From Hermatobates lingyangjiaoensis (lineage: Eukaryota; Arthropoda; Insecta; Hemiptera; Hermatobatidae): DNA of 64,000 nucleotides. The notes below the pieces were generated by a model. That model did not search any database and was not told the origin of the DNA. It saw only the letters and a list, made by a program, of their open reading frames with translations. A program made the position numbers and the translations under genes. The stretch lies in contig JAPFBL010000035.1 of assembly GCA_026182355.1 (NCBI GenBank), positions 1,755,501-1,819,500 on the forward strand. The letters are read 5' to 3'. Within the stretch, counting starts at the first letter, position 1. The number at the start of each line of letters is the position of its first letter. Of this stretch, positions 14,201-29,200 are shown in pieces.

Positions 14201-17200
14201 TTTTATTTGTTTTATTTTTTTATATTTGTTTATGGTTTTTGTTTCATTTTTTTTGTTTGTTGTTAGTTTTTTAATATTTACTTTATTTTTCCTTATCTCT
14301 CCTCCGTAATTCTTTTCTTGTCTCCCCATATGATGGTTATACTGATTGAGGGTCTCTTGAATGAGATTGACTTCAATCGTTGATTGTCTTCTGAGTGGTT
14401 CATATCTTTCTACCTGAAGACGACTCGTTCGAAACAAAGTAAAGAGGTAAGTTTTTATGATCCTTTGCACGTGTTTTCTGTTTGCTAATTTATTTTATGT
14501 ATTTTGTCGAATAGTTTTATATACTATATTTATTACAATATGGAAGGTCCACGACAACAGTTGCTCAGCTTGTTGAGATATGGCGCAGGTAGCATAGTCA
14601 CAACTGACGAATCAGTGACTGCCGATCTGATCATAGCCAAGTGGATCTCTTCTTTTCCTGATGACGAGTGTTGAAGTATAGAAATGAATTGTGTTAGTTT
14701 TTTTCAATTTATTTTCTCTATAACTTTTAATGAATATATGTTATTATTATTGTTATTATTATTATATTTTTAAATAATACTATAATTATCAAATATTATG
14801 TATTTTCTTGTATAAGCTTTGTGGTATGAGATGGTAATTCCAGACGATGATCTGGTAAGTCTATAACTCTTGTATTAAAACTGACTCGATGAATTTAAAG
14901 TAAAATTATGTTATCGGACTTTGTTGATTGGTAGGTTTGTGCTGTGGGAGAGCTGTTGTTGGATGTGGTTAGTTTAGAATCCTGGGCCGAGACGCCCAGT
15001 GAGCACCTGCCATCTCTCTTCTTAGAGGTAGTGCGGGTCCTGAAAGGTCGGACAGACAGCCTTGGACCCAGGCCGACTGCGAGGGCTCTCACCTTCTGCG
15101 CTAAGTTATTGACTCGGGTACAGCCAGCAGTTGTGGCTGCGGCGAAGCAGCTCGAGAGTCCCTCAACTGCGCTGCTTCGCGAATGTCTTTCTGCCTACCA
15201 GTCTTTCTACGTTGACTTGTTGCGTGGTCTGCTGGGACCCTCCGCCCCTCGACTGTCCGAGCTACCCACTTCCTCCGGCAAACCTCCCCTCCAGCTGGAG
15301 CCCTGGTTTGAGCCGGTCACGGTTGGATCCCGTCTCTTGGTTGACTTGTCCACACTTCAGACTTTCTTCCACTCAACCCCGTCCTCCAGTGATCTCTCGA
15401 CACTCTCAGGTAAACAGAATTCCATTGTTAGTACTGCAGAAGTTGTTAATATTCCTGTAAACATTTACTTCCTAAGTTTTCCTTATACGGCGACCAGTTT
15501 CAGAAGTTGTCTATTGTAAAGAGAAACAAAGTTATAGCGTATTTAATGAGTGTTATCTTGAGTTGATTATGTTGAATTAACGTTGTTGATATTATCTTAC
15601 TCTTATAAGAATTAGGTTCTTTTATTTACTTGAATTGCTATTATGTTTATTAATTTCTTTTTAATTTAATTTTAAATAGTTTGCCAATGGTTAAATTGGT
15701 CATCCGTTCGGTGGTTGGCCTATTCCTTAACCTTTAACCTTGTGAATGTTTTATTCTTGAATTTTCTAGTGTTTATGTTAAGATGAGTCGTTTTATTCTT
15801 AATAATAACTTATAAAGAATGGGTTCATACTTTCAAATTTAATAAAAGTAATTCTACTTTGGCCACTACTTACTGACGAGTGGACATAATTCGGACGACA
15901 TAAAAAACATAGGCACATGAATTTAAAATTATACCATGGTTAAATTGGTCATCGTTTGGGTGGTTGGCCTATTCCTCAAGTAATATATATTTATATATAT
16001 ATCTCAAGAGTGCAGATGTAAACCTCAAGAAGAACTTTAAGTGTTCGAAACACGTTGTTAGTTTTCATCTTAAACTTTTTTTTTGGTGTGGAAACGTAAT
16101 GTTTTCAATTTCTCAATTACAAAATTTAGCTAAATATAGATAAAAGATCTCACGGTGTTTATTTCCAACATTAAACCTTCCTTCTGGAACTTTCACTGTG
16201 TAATGCAGATCAGAGAGAGAGGCAAATAATTATAAAGTTTTGTTTTATTTTAGTATTGTATGCTACTTATTAAAAACATAGTGCAGTACTAATGTAATGA
16301 CTACAGTATATAATCAGTACCTGGGTTCCCAGTGACACAGCAATATCACTTAATTCTTGTTGACTTACTTTCTTGAAGTGTAGAAACAAATGTAAGAGTT
16401 GAATGTTTGTCGCTTTAGGAGTGGAGGAGACAGTTCCCGAGTGGCTGGAGATCCTGATAGTCGCCGCCTGCTGGGACCAGTCGCCGGACAGAATCAAGTT
16501 CACTTCCATCACAACTCTCCTTGGCCTCGTCAGTCACCCATTCTTACCTTTATAGACTTAATTTCTCAATCATTGTAGTAATGTACATCCACTTAAGGTA
16601 GAAGAAACGTAATATACGTGTTTTCAAATAAACTATTGCGTTTATAAATAATGGAAAGGGTAATTGATTGTATTGTTAATGGTTTGCGTTACAGGTAACT
16701 CTGTGCAGAACAGCAGAATCACTAGTGTCCTCGTCATGCCAGGAGTCCGGCGCAACTCCTGTTCTCATTGTGCCTCTTCTCAATCCACGCCACCTCTCCT
16801 ATATCGAGTGCCAAACCCAGGTCTTTCAGGTAAGCACCGTTATGACTAAACATGTGAGAGTAACCTACGGGGGGAAAGGAGAGATTTTTATTGAGTTACC
16901 ACACTACTCCTAAAGCAGTGGGAAGGTTGAGCGGCTTCATTGAAAGCGTAAGACATCTGTTACTGCGCGTAACTACATCAAGTGGGGAGAAGCACTTCCA
17001 GTGGCAGTAGGGTATGACAAGAATGAAGGCTTCACCAGAGACTTTCGTGACAGAGTTGCAAAACAGATAAAACAACCGCAACCATAACATCAATAGTAAA
17101 CCGGTACATATTTTTAACGAGCGATTAAAATCAATCTTTAGGTTTAATTTGAGTAAGACAACAGCAGCCTTGCAAAAGACAAATTTAAAAATAACAACTT

Positions 17201-20200
17201 CTAGTTTCAAAGGCAATAAATGAATAATTGTTGAACAAAATCCACAATAACTATTGTACGAGTAAGTGTCTTGTTATTTAGTCCTTCTCCCTTCTTCAGA
17301 TTGACGTTTTCAGAAGATGAAGTAACGTGTGGTATGCTGTACCTATGAGCTAAGTGGTGACAATAGTGAAGTGGTAACTCCACCATAAAAGGGTAATATG
17401 ATGTTCTACTATCTTAAAACATTTGCCTGTTGATTTAGGTTTGGTTAGGTTGCAGTGGCAGTCCCGCACGAGGGAACACACGTAGACTGGACATTATTCC
17501 TTTGTTATACCACACAAAAAAGACTGATTCTACATGGGGAGTCCTAAATTTTGCTTAACTGAAGTGTATTTAGAGTAGGGATCTTTAACGAGTACCTGAC
17601 ATCTTACAGGCTTGGGACCGACGGCTTCCGAGGAAGGACATTATACGTCCTCCTACGTGAATAAATCGAGGTCCAAAGTGGGTATTGAACCCCGGACCTA
17701 CCAGTTCAGAAGCGATCACTACCAGTTCAGGCACTTAGCTATCCTGGTCCTCCGCTCTTAGTTGATTTACAGTGTACATTAGTTATTTCAGTTGTCAAGT
17801 TTCTGAAAATGAGGTTTTATTCTGTACACCTTTTTCTCATGTTCTCATAGGAAAGCATTGTTTTAAATATAGTTATGTCAAAAAAATGGTCGAGTTAATA
17901 TTAATTTTAAATAATTGTAACTAATTTTGCTTATATCAGAAGTTGCCAGTAATATAAAAACATATCGTATTTCCTCGTGAGTTTTTCTCTCGATTGTTTT
18001 CCAAACTCACCCATTGTTAAAGTTAAATGGATGAATTCTGAAACTGGTCTTAGTGTAAGGAAAACTTCTGATGTAAGATGGTCTATTTGTGTAATAACCT
18101 TACGTTTTATTTAACAGATAATTTCTGATTAAAATTTTAATAATGTTCTTTATTGTTGTATTGACACATGACTTCATACTACTCCGATTTTATAAATGAA
18201 GAGTTTGCTATGTTCTTTGTAGGACGAAGCATTACAAACAAATTATATGGTATTGATTATTATAGTATTGTGCACAGAGCAGTGGATTTATAACAGTATA
18301 CGAGCTCGTACCAAATAATCATATGGGATAATTATCAGCCTTAAAGTAGTCAAGACGGAAAATACAACCTAACCGGAATCTCTCAGGGTTATCCATATGC
18401 TAAAAAAACTACCAAGAACTTTTTTAAAGTAAAGAAAAATTAAATTAATGTGAAATTCAACTACTTTTACAAACACATAATGGTCTATGGATTATCATGT
18501 ATCCAAGCATGGTGTTCTTCCTTGTCAGGGTCTGGCTTCTCTGGTTAGTTTCTGCAAGTCCGATTTACTCCACTTGAACTATTCTGCAAAAAACGACCTG
18601 TCCAAATATGTCTATTGGTAGAGAAATCTGTTTCAGGATATTAGAATATTTTTCTATATATTTTTTCCGAGTATGCAAAATGATATATTGCTTAGCTGAA
18701 GAACAAGAAATATTTCACAGCTTTTAGTAGGCGTTGTTTCTTAATATTCTTCACAATTGAATAAAATTTTGGTGATATCTAGTTTTTGTCTTTTAAAATA
18801 TGGAAAGATCTTGAGTCTTCCAGATTTTTCTTCTGTGATGTAGAGCATGTGTTCAAGCAATATCTGCTTGGTCTGCGCATTGCTTGAGGGGCATTACAAA
18901 ATTGCTCATGACATTCCTGCAAACAAACAGACTCATGGTTTTTTGTGGGGCTAAGAAATCTGGGGAATAAGTTCTGGAATGTGACTTTCCCATTCAAAAT
19001 CATGCAGACATCAAAGTTCGAACCAATCTCAGATTTGAGGGAACTTGTTTATGCTTGCTAGAGCAATATCATCTCTCTAAGAGGAAGGTTATAGCCTGCG
19101 GTAAAAGAAATGAAGCCTGTCGGTAACTAAGCTCGTTTTTTTGCGTCGCATTGTAATTCGATTACTTGCAGATGCAATAAGAAATCTTTTCAATAATAGC
19201 AATTTTTTAATTAAAATTTTTAAATATGAGAAGTATGTAATGAAGAGGTTTGACATTAGTTGTTAGTCATGACAGAATACTCAACACAATGTCACCTCCT
19301 GGATTTCGTCATTATAAGGTGTTTGAATGCTGTCTTATCAAGGTCAAAAATATGACTGACCATCCTCTAACCACCAAATTCAGTTTTTTTTTTACTCATT
19401 TTCGGGTCTGGTTTGAGATATGGCAGCTTGTTCCATCTTGCTTGACCTGCTAGTTCCTTTAGGTTCTACAAATCCCTCTTTAAGGTTTTTAGGTACCCAA
19501 CATACTGAACGACAGTTGGTGGTCTTTTTTTAAGGGGGGGGGGGGACCCTAGTGCATTTATTTACTTTCCACATTCCTTGTATAAGATATTTACGTTTTC
19601 CAATACGCTTACTGAAACTGACTCTGTTGAGAAGCACTCTTGTAGTCTGTTCATCATTGTGGTTGCTTTCTGCCTGCAGCAAGTGACGGATTGGCTTTCA
19701 TGGAAGCTGAGAGAAGAGAAGACGCAGGTTGAATGTGCTGAACTGTTACACCAGCTCCATTCGGCCGTCCCTCGAATGGTAGATGAAAGACTGGCTGCTC
19801 ATCTGGTAAAAGGTGAGCTCTTTGACTGGGACAGACTCGTTGCACTTTGGCACCTCGGCCGAGAGATCCATGCGCGCCTTGGCAATTCGCTCGCTATCTC
19901 TGATATTTTCTCTGAGTATGTTTTATCTACTTCCTTTGATATCTACACTGTGTTTTGAAATTGGTGAACTTATTTGTGTATCACAAGTCAAATATTTTTT
20001 CCAGGTGTATGTTAAGGATATTGGAGTTGCTGAGAGAAGAAGACGAAGGTTTAAGGTTGAAAGCGGTAGATTGGCTGGAGCACGCTCTCCTTCGAGGTGA
20101 TATACCACGAATCCTCGATCCCCAGCTCCTCGTTCTTCTTGACCAGTCCACCTTTAGACTCAGCGTTCTCCATATTACTCTCAAAGATGAGTCTTCGCTT

Positions 20201-23200
20201 TCTCCATTCTTCCGAAAGTCGAAAAGAGATGAATCCCACAAGGATTTTAGTAAATGTGTAATAGTACCAAAACCTAATGACTCCTCCCTTGACGAAACTG
20301 GGTTTCATTGGATGAACTCTTGGGATTCGGCTCCGGAAACCATGGTCAGAAGCAAGTCAGATATGAAGGTAATCTAAGATGTTTATAATTTTATAGATTA
20401 TGTATGTATTAGGTGGTCTTTTTTTTTTGTTTTTGTCTAACTTTGCAGTAAATACGTCCAGATCTTTTTAAAAACAAAATATTAAACTCGACGAAATAAT
20501 TATTCTGGAGTAAAAAGTTTACCAGACTTTGTAGTTTTGTTTAGTATACTAAAAACTATATAAAAATACACCTTTTATTATCGAATTTAACTTTTTTTAT
20601 TATTTACTTCACTCTTATGACGGTTAAGATGTTATGAGACAGTAACATGATGTTGTGTTTATTTTTCCAGAGTGAACTTTCTCAGAGAGGGTTTAATCGA
20701 TTTACTGAAGCCCTTTTCCCTCGAGTCAGTGATGGTGAAAGTGAACAGCCTACATCTGATGTATCTGGTACGGAAATGGTTCGGTCGTGGTCATACCCGG
20801 GTAAGGTACCCTCAGGAGGAGATGACCTTGATGAATCTACTCCTGCTGAAGAGTATTTCTCGGGGTCATTTACTAAGGATGCTTCTTCTTCCGTGGTAGA
20901 TGATATCATTGCCGACCTCATAGACAGAGTTACCTTCCTTTCCGGAGATTTAGAGGTATAACGATGAGAACCAGCAATTATAATTTTTAGAATATAAAGG
21001 ACATTCTTGGCTGTCTTATTAAATTAGTTATAATTTGTGTTGTATAGTATTAAAATTAGTTCATTCGTTAGCCTAGGGATTCAGTTTGGCTTTTAAAAAG
21101 GTTCCTTCCATCTAAGTTATCGATTAAAGATGGAACAATGACTAATTAATTAAAGTTCTGCTGGTTGACTAACATTTTGATGATATGCTTGAATATATTT
21201 CAGTTAGGAAACTCCGTGGTACTCTTAGTAATATGCATTTTAATTGGTTTGATAAGTGAGATTTATCAAAATGAATGAAACATTGTTAATTTCTGTTAGA
21301 AAATCTCTGTTTTTTACAACTTTTTATATCAGTGTCACTCTAGAGTTGAGGCGAAACACTGGAAATCAAAACAAAAACGGCAGACTCATTAATAATTCTG
21401 CATGATTGATAGTTGTAGTGCCTGTTTAATATTTCACGTCCAGGTAGCGCATATTTGGAAAGTCTGAATTTGCTCCTCTTTTCTTTTCTCTCTCACTTCC
21501 TCTTCTTTTTTCTTCCTCTTTATCGCTCTAGCTCCCTACTCTTTCTCTTTTTTTTTTTAGTTTATTTTATTCAATCTAATGGAAAATAATGCAATGCTTT
21601 CAATAATTTGATGAATCTTCTCTTACTGTAAAAGGAAAGAGAGAGGTTTTCTGAAGTGATAAAAAAACTTGTGCATTCTTTTATTTTTACACAGTACAAC
21701 AACTTATAAAACTAGAATTACATCTAGCACTAATTAAACGTAATTAGTCATATCTATAAAACTAAAACTAATAGGTTCATTTGTTTTGACTAAATAGCTG
21801 TAAAATTCTCAAAACCTGATGCTAGTTATTGGTTATGCTTAGTGAAATGTTGCATTGTAAGTAGGACCAAGTCGAAAGGTCGATTGTTATAAAGTTACGT
21901 AGAATTGTTACGATTGATCGAATGCCTCGCAGTGCATGAATCGTCTGACAATTGAAATATTGAGATCTAAACTTAGGTCTTCAGTTACTATAATATAAAG
22001 ATACCATATATAGTGAGTGAAGGAAATCTCTTGAAGCATACTCGTCAATCATTATTTCTCTAAAGGCAACAATTTGTCACTTCTCGTAGCAGTCTTTCTA
22101 ATGAAAATTTAACTCTTTATATAATAAATCTTGTGAGACGTCGTTGCCAAGCAACAGCTAAAATTCTGGTAAGGGATTATGTCACATGGGCAATGAAATA
22201 AAATATGCATTGTGAAATAAATGTTTGATTATATATGTTTTGTCATTAAATTCTCGTTTGAAATGTCTACATTACGGCAGTCTGATAAATGTCATTGGTA
22301 GTAACTGTATACTGGCAACTGAGTAAGCCTTATTTTTACAACAAGGTTTACGAAACTATGTTCCGCGGAACTCCGGCGTTTATGGGTAGTCCGTGCAAAA
22401 TTAGAATCCTTCAATTGTTGTTATAAAAGAAAACATTTCGGTTCATGTTGTAAAGAATTTAAATAATTAAGATTTAGTTAATCCAATTCCTTTTACAAAT
22501 TAAATATTCTTGTAGTTTCTCAGTTAATGTAAACCTAACTGTATAAGAGATTTAGGTATACGTTATAGAAATATTAAACAACGGTCTTAAAAGTATAAAA
22601 TATATAAAAAAATGACTCATATTTTTTTTGTTATGGTCTGCACTACAAAATTAACATGATTTTGATCTTAGAATTCTGGATGTCCAAAGAAATTTTTAAA
22701 GGCCTGCTGTTGTTTTGTACTTGGGGTTTATAGGTATATCATGACTGTAAATTTTTCATGTAGTATAAAATGGAAAGTGTAATCCGCAGGAAGGAAGTTT
22801 AGTCGTTGAGTATGTTCGATCTAAAATATTAAGTAATCAAAATTAAGTACTAAGCACGATCAAACCGGTAATGTGGTTCACCCACAATTAAAATTGAACT
22901 ACATTTACTCCACCCCCCCCCCCCCCCCTCAGAGTTGAAGATGAAAGCTCCGAAGGATGATTGTAAGAAACTAAAAATCTTTTCTAGAGAAGAAATGTGA
23001 CATGATGTTTAATTGTAATGACAGAGTGTTAATAGTGAACTGTTTTGGTAGGTGTCTAAGGAGATGGTGGCGAAACACCTGACGCAGTCGCTGGGAATGG
23101 GCCCCTGTGTGGAGCACCTCCACTCTCACCTGCTGCTCTACAAAGGCGTCATGGACGGGCCCCAAGTGCTTCATACTCTCCACACCTTGACTGCAATCCT

Positions 23201-26200
23201 CGCTGCCGCTCCCTCGCCCTTCCTCCTGGCTGCTGTCTCCACCCCTGTTGGAAGCAGGCAAGATACCTCACTTCAATTTCTTTTGATATTTCTTTTAACA
23301 TAATATGAAAATACTAAACGTGAAATCATCGTTTATGTTGTCTGCTATGCTCAATCATTTTCTGATCGTTACGATCTTGAAAAAGAAGAATTTTTATCAC
23401 TTTGTTTGTACTTCTCCTTATTGGCATTTGCTCTATTATGAAATTATGCTGGACTCTATTCTAACTAAATAAAACACTTTGGTATAAATGTAAAGACAAA
23501 ATAAATATGATACACTATGTAACTGATTAATATAATAGATACCATAAATAATTTGATACTATTTTTCTTGATTGAGGTTTGATCCATCGTGAAACAATTC
23601 TAAAAAAAAAACACCTTTGACCAACGCTTCGTTTGTACTTCGGATGTCCTCAGGGCTACCTCAATAGAGTTTAATTAACATCTATATATAAAGTTCGAGA
23701 GTTTGTTTGTTTGTTTGTTCACCCATTTCCCGTGGAGATCTCTACCTGAAATTAAATATACCTTATTTATTACCTGAATAATGTTAAATAAAAGAAAATT
23801 ATTACTATATTCCGAAAATTGGAGCCAGGGTAGCAAGTGTTTGGCGTGCTTGCCGATGACAGTAGTGCAAAAATATTATATGTAAATGTAACAATTTTTT
23901 TTAAATTTAATATTTGCGTAGTATAAACACTGGTAATAAACTAAAGGTATGGAACCAGGGTAGCCCACTGGCTTGCGTGCTCGCCGATGACAGTAGCACA
24001 AACATATTAAAAATAAATGTAACAAAAAAAATTTTGAATTTGAAATTTGAATAATATAAACAATGCTAATGAAGTAAAAGCATGGATCCAGGGTAGCCAG
24101 TCGATCGTGCTCGGCGATGACAGTACTGCAAATGTATTATTAATAAATGAAACAAATATATAATAAACTACTAAATTAGAGGTTAAAAATGAATACTTTC
24201 ACAAACATGAACACAATCGTCAGACAAAATACGAATGTTCTAAAGTAATATTATAGACACATTCCTTTCATTAATGTTATTTCATGTTAGGTAAATAAAT
24301 TGAATATTTCAATTTACAAGCTTTTTTTTGTTTTAAATATATTTTATTGTGTACATAACTTGAACTGATTTCTAATATATTTATATGATAAATAAATAGT
24401 AAATAATCGAGATCAAACTTCGATGAGGAAAAATAGTGTAGAATATATATGGTGGAGGTAAAAAAATTTTAATACTTTAATGTATAAAAGGGACTCTTCT
24501 TTAGAAAAGAGGGCAATTTTTTCTCTTAAAAGAGGGCAATCGTGTACATAAACTGCTTTTTTTCATCTAAATAATAATCATGTCCTTCTTAACTTAAACT
24601 GACTATTTTCATAGAATTATCAGATAATAAACACTTCCATTTTTGAAAGATTAAGAAGCTTCTCTTAATTTTTTTTTTTAAATAAGGTGATAGTTCAACC
24701 TTTTTAATATATTAAAAATTTGTTGTTAGTATGTCCTGCGTCTACTGCCAAGTCAATACCACGTTTGATGGAATATCCGTAAAGGATCTGTCCTCCATCA
24801 AGAGAGGAAGATTTCAAACGCCCGATAAACTGTCAAAACAGTTCACGTATTTCGGTAAAAAGGGCGTTTTTTTATGGGAAGATAGCTTAGCTTTGAGTAT
24901 TGAGGTGTGTGTCCTATCCCTAACAAACATGAAATATTTAAAAATGGAATATTTGAACCTTAAACTACGTCTTCAGTGAAAGAGGCTAATTACTTAAATA
25001 AGCTACTTAATTTAGTTAAATTACCCTGAAAGAGGCTAATCACTCTTTAGTAAGATGTTTTATTCTAAGGTTACCGCCACGCAGTTTAGACGATTCTAAG
25101 ATAGACTTGTTGATAGAGTTTCATGTGTGATTACTTTATATCTACTCGTACATTAACCTAACCTTTTGGAAGTCTTGTTTCTACTTTGATGATAATACCC
25201 TAACGCGAAAATGTTGCACTGTTCCCTGTTAAGTATCAGGGCTAAATTTGATATAAGGTTTATGAAAGATTCCAGAGGTTTTGTCCAAGAACATAGTATC
25301 GACTACTTCTTGATTGTACTAACTTGGAATTATTTTTTCAGGAGTAATATTATTACATTAGTCACTCAACAGTACAAGTCGCTGCTGGTTCAGAACACTG
25401 CTTTGGAAACCTCAGACTTGAAGAACCCCATGTATTTAGAGGTTGTCCTCACCACCTGTCTGTTTTTCCTGAGTAGTTACTATCCTCCTAATTTGTCTGC
25501 AGCCACGGCTAGTCACATTGAATCAGCCGCACAGGTAACTCTTTCTTCCTCCTCTCTCGGCTAGTAACCTTCCAATTGTTTTCTTACATAGGACAACAAA
25601 ACAAAATTAATTCTTTTTCCGAGAAATGCATTATTTTAATTATATTATTATTAAAATAGTAGCTATTATAATAAAGAAAAAATTATAAAAATAAACCCAT
25701 GCAAACAATATGAAGAAAGAATAAGTATGTAAAAAGTGGTGAGTTAAATTTAATCTTTTAATGTTTGGGTTAAATTTGTACATTTAAATCTGAGTTAAAA
25801 TACAATTTTACTTAACTCATTTAATTAACTCTGTTTATAATAATATTGAGATTTTATATAATATCTTATTTATATTTTCATGATGATATCGTCCTGCTAT
25901 ATCTATGGTAATAACAAAATAATTATATTATTGGTGGGAAACATTCAGAAAAGAGCCTGGTGTTTATTTCTACTCTTCATTAACATTTCAGCGCGCACAA
26001 CTGCGTGAGAACCCACACGCACACAAACAGATATACAGACACTCAATCAAATCACATCTCGTCTCCTGAAGATGACGATTCCTCAAAATTTTGAGATGGA
26101 TTGTGTCAGTGTTTTCTATTTGTTTCTTTTTGTGTGTAATTTGATGTAGCGTCCTTCTTGGCCGTTTTTTTTAAGTGTATATATATATATATATCAACGT

Positions 26201-29200
26201 ATGAAAACCTCAATAGTAAGTTCAGAAATAGAGTTAAGATCTTTCAACTGGTCTCCGTCAGAGTCTCATTTCAAACTGAAACAAGTGAAATAAGACATCT
26301 GGTATGATATTAAGAAGAGATGGAAGCAAACGAGGTATTTGTTAAATGAGGTTGAGAGCAAGGAAAGAGAACAAAAGACTGTGCAAATCAGGGTAAACAA
26401 AGGAGTTCAAGAAGAAATTAGGAAAACTATCTGCTAGCTCTCAACCTTCGTACGCAAAGCTATTGTTCTCAATAAACACTGAGTCTAACTTTAACACACT
26501 ATTAATAATGTTTATAGCATTTTATCTATTAAATTTAATTATAGAGGACAGGGCGATTTTCTTAACAGTATGGATTTGTCATAACTTATCATTTTAACAT
26601 CTGTCCGATTTATATCATTATTCTCATTATTTGTATTCAAAAATAAGGTGGTATTTTGTTCTCCTCCAATTACGGAGTTTCGAACAGTACCTCTAAGTGT
26701 TATTGTTTGGCTCGCAGCAGTTTTAGTGATTTACCAATCTGACTCATGTATATGGATGTTGTTAAGAAATATTATCCAGTCTTTATAAAATTAAATGTAA
26801 TAAATCAGTTGTTATAAACAGTATAAATAGTTTATTAGTCAAGTGAGATTTAGTTGCCTAACTCAACAGTATAGTCGGAAGTAACAGGTTTGTCTATAAG
26901 GGTTTGTCTATAATAAGGGTTGACAGCTACCAGACAGCTTTTATTTACTTCTTCGTGAAATCCTTTAATTACCCTTTCTTGCTTTGCCCTGACTTTGGTT
27001 CCCTTTCCTAGCTGTTTACATCTTTTAAAATTCCTTTGTTGTCTTTCTCTTCTCAGTACCAAACAGATGTTCCATTTCATTTTTTTTCAGTATGAGTGAG
27101 ACTTTGACGAAAATCAGTTGTTTGGCTGAAAGGTTGAAGTCATATTTCTGAATTTTCAACTATCCTTTAGACGTAATTTTCATTTATATGTTTACTATGA
27201 AATCTTGTTATATATATACATATATTATTAAATTATAATTAGCTAATTATAAAGTTATGAATTGTCATTGAAGCCCTAACCTAATAATGTTTTTATTTTC
27301 TTTCACTTTTAAATAATGAATTGTGTATCCATCATTATACCTTTATTACAGTCATTATTAACATTTTTCTGTTTAAAATTTGGTGAATAAATGTGATGAC
27401 CAAATAAAAAATCTTCGTAGTTTTAACTTTAATGAATTGGACAAAAATCACTTTATTTAATTGATTTAGCTTAGTTTAGCTTAGCTTTGTGTTTTATAAA
27501 AGTAATGTTGAATGTTGTTTGAGTCTATATAGAAAGATAAGTGATGGTGTTCTGTCAGGTTCGGATAAGCTCGTGCAGGCTGCTGTGCAGTATTGCCGAG
27601 GGTCTGGTGACCCTGGTCCAAGGGAGTGGTACTGGCCTCGCCTCGTACTTGACAGTCCTCTTTCAGCATCTCCAGGTCGCCCGCGTCGTCCTCCACACTA
27701 CCATAACCACATTGGCTCGTTCCAGAGGTTCGGACTTCGTAACTTCCGTCCTTGCTCACAACGATCCTGGTCCTGCAATATCCGGCCAACTATCTCCCAC
27801 TGTGTATACCCTAGTCCTTCATTTGGTCAGGTGTGATATCATCTTAAATGTTACTACAGCATCGTTACAATGGTCTTGTATTATGCCTAAATGCTCTGTT
27901 GCAGATTACTAAAGGCGCTGATTGTCCTGGAGTACGAAATCTCCTTAAGATCCAAGGAGGCTGCTGGTTCAGATAAACCGATAATAGACCCACCCGATCT
28001 TCGCTACGTCCCTGGCAAACCTATACCTCAACAACCGCTCTTCATTGCCTGCGTCAGTATCTTCATGACTAGCCAATATCAATCAGACCTCCTCCTCAAG
28101 GGGGTGGATTTATTTTCAACTGATTTCGTTATTTACTATTTTCTAACTACTCTTATATGGACAATATGTGGAGTGGGTACTAGCAATGTGGATAAAGGCC
28201 CTTACACCTCCGAAACTAAGTCTAAAATACCAAAGTAGAAGGACATAATGTAGAAGGGAAAACTAAAACTTATTGATTTTCACCAGGGGTTCCTAAGCGT
28301 CGATATTGACCACTGGAGGTCAATGAGAGCTTAGAGCTTTCTACGTCGGTTTCAAAGAAGTTTGTTAAACCAAGTAGGTCAATTGAACTTTGTAATGATA
28401 AATGGAGGTATCGTAAAGTCGAACATTCTAAGTAGGGATGCGACTTTCCGAGTCATAACCTGAGTTTAACCTCATGCTGTTCAATTATATGAACGTTTTA
28501 ATGAAAATATATGATATGTTTTAACATTTATAACTATTTATGATGGTTTATTTGTTATGTCATTTTATTTTTTTTTATTATTAATCCTATTATTCTTTCA
28601 TTTTCTTTGTTTTTCCCGTTAATTTTGACTTACTATTATCTTTCTATCCCTTGCTATTATTTTTTTCTTTCCTGCTTGGTACCAGCACTGTTGATCAGCA
28701 GATTCTTCTGTCTGTTAGTCTTTACCTCTCAGTCTGCCCTGCAATTGCTATCCTAATGATGGCAGAGAGTCGAAATATATAAGTGATTAGTGCAATTTAC
28801 TTCTTTGTACCCTCTCTGTGTAATTCAACTAGTTTTCGAGAAAAGCTTCTTGTTTATTTAATTAGTATGTAATATTTGAGACATTATAACGGATCTGGCA
28901 ACTGCATGAGATTTTTTTATGCAGCACGTTTTACTACCAAATATCATAAATGACAAAATATTTAATATGTTTTATTAAACATTTTTTATTAATTAAAAAA
29001 AATTATTAATTTAACAGTTTATTTTATTAAATTTCATTGGGAGTCTAAGAGAAGGCCGTTATCTATGAAAGGTTTAAAGCAGTGTTTCCCAAACTTTTTC
29101 GCGTGACCGCCCCCTTGGGTCCATAAACCTATAACTCAACATTCTTGAATAACAATCAGATTCCTAGACTAAATAACCAAATGAGTATCATTTTAATAAT

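Noticed and set aside
18779..19003. 74-codon minus-strand open frame with several Cys
   Set aside because: Cys spacing fits no finger motif I know; isolated and in an intron.
24730..24903. Open segment SCVYCQVNTTFDG... with an AG before it, possible extra DOP1 exon
   Set aside because: The entry phase fits but no donor gives the phase needed by the exon at 25342, and it does not resemble the family.
28053..28103. Longer version of the exon at 27905, adding 17 residues
   Set aside because: In frame, but its donor (gtggat) is weak and the extra residues break the family spacing between PLF and the HW motif. Kept only as an alternative.
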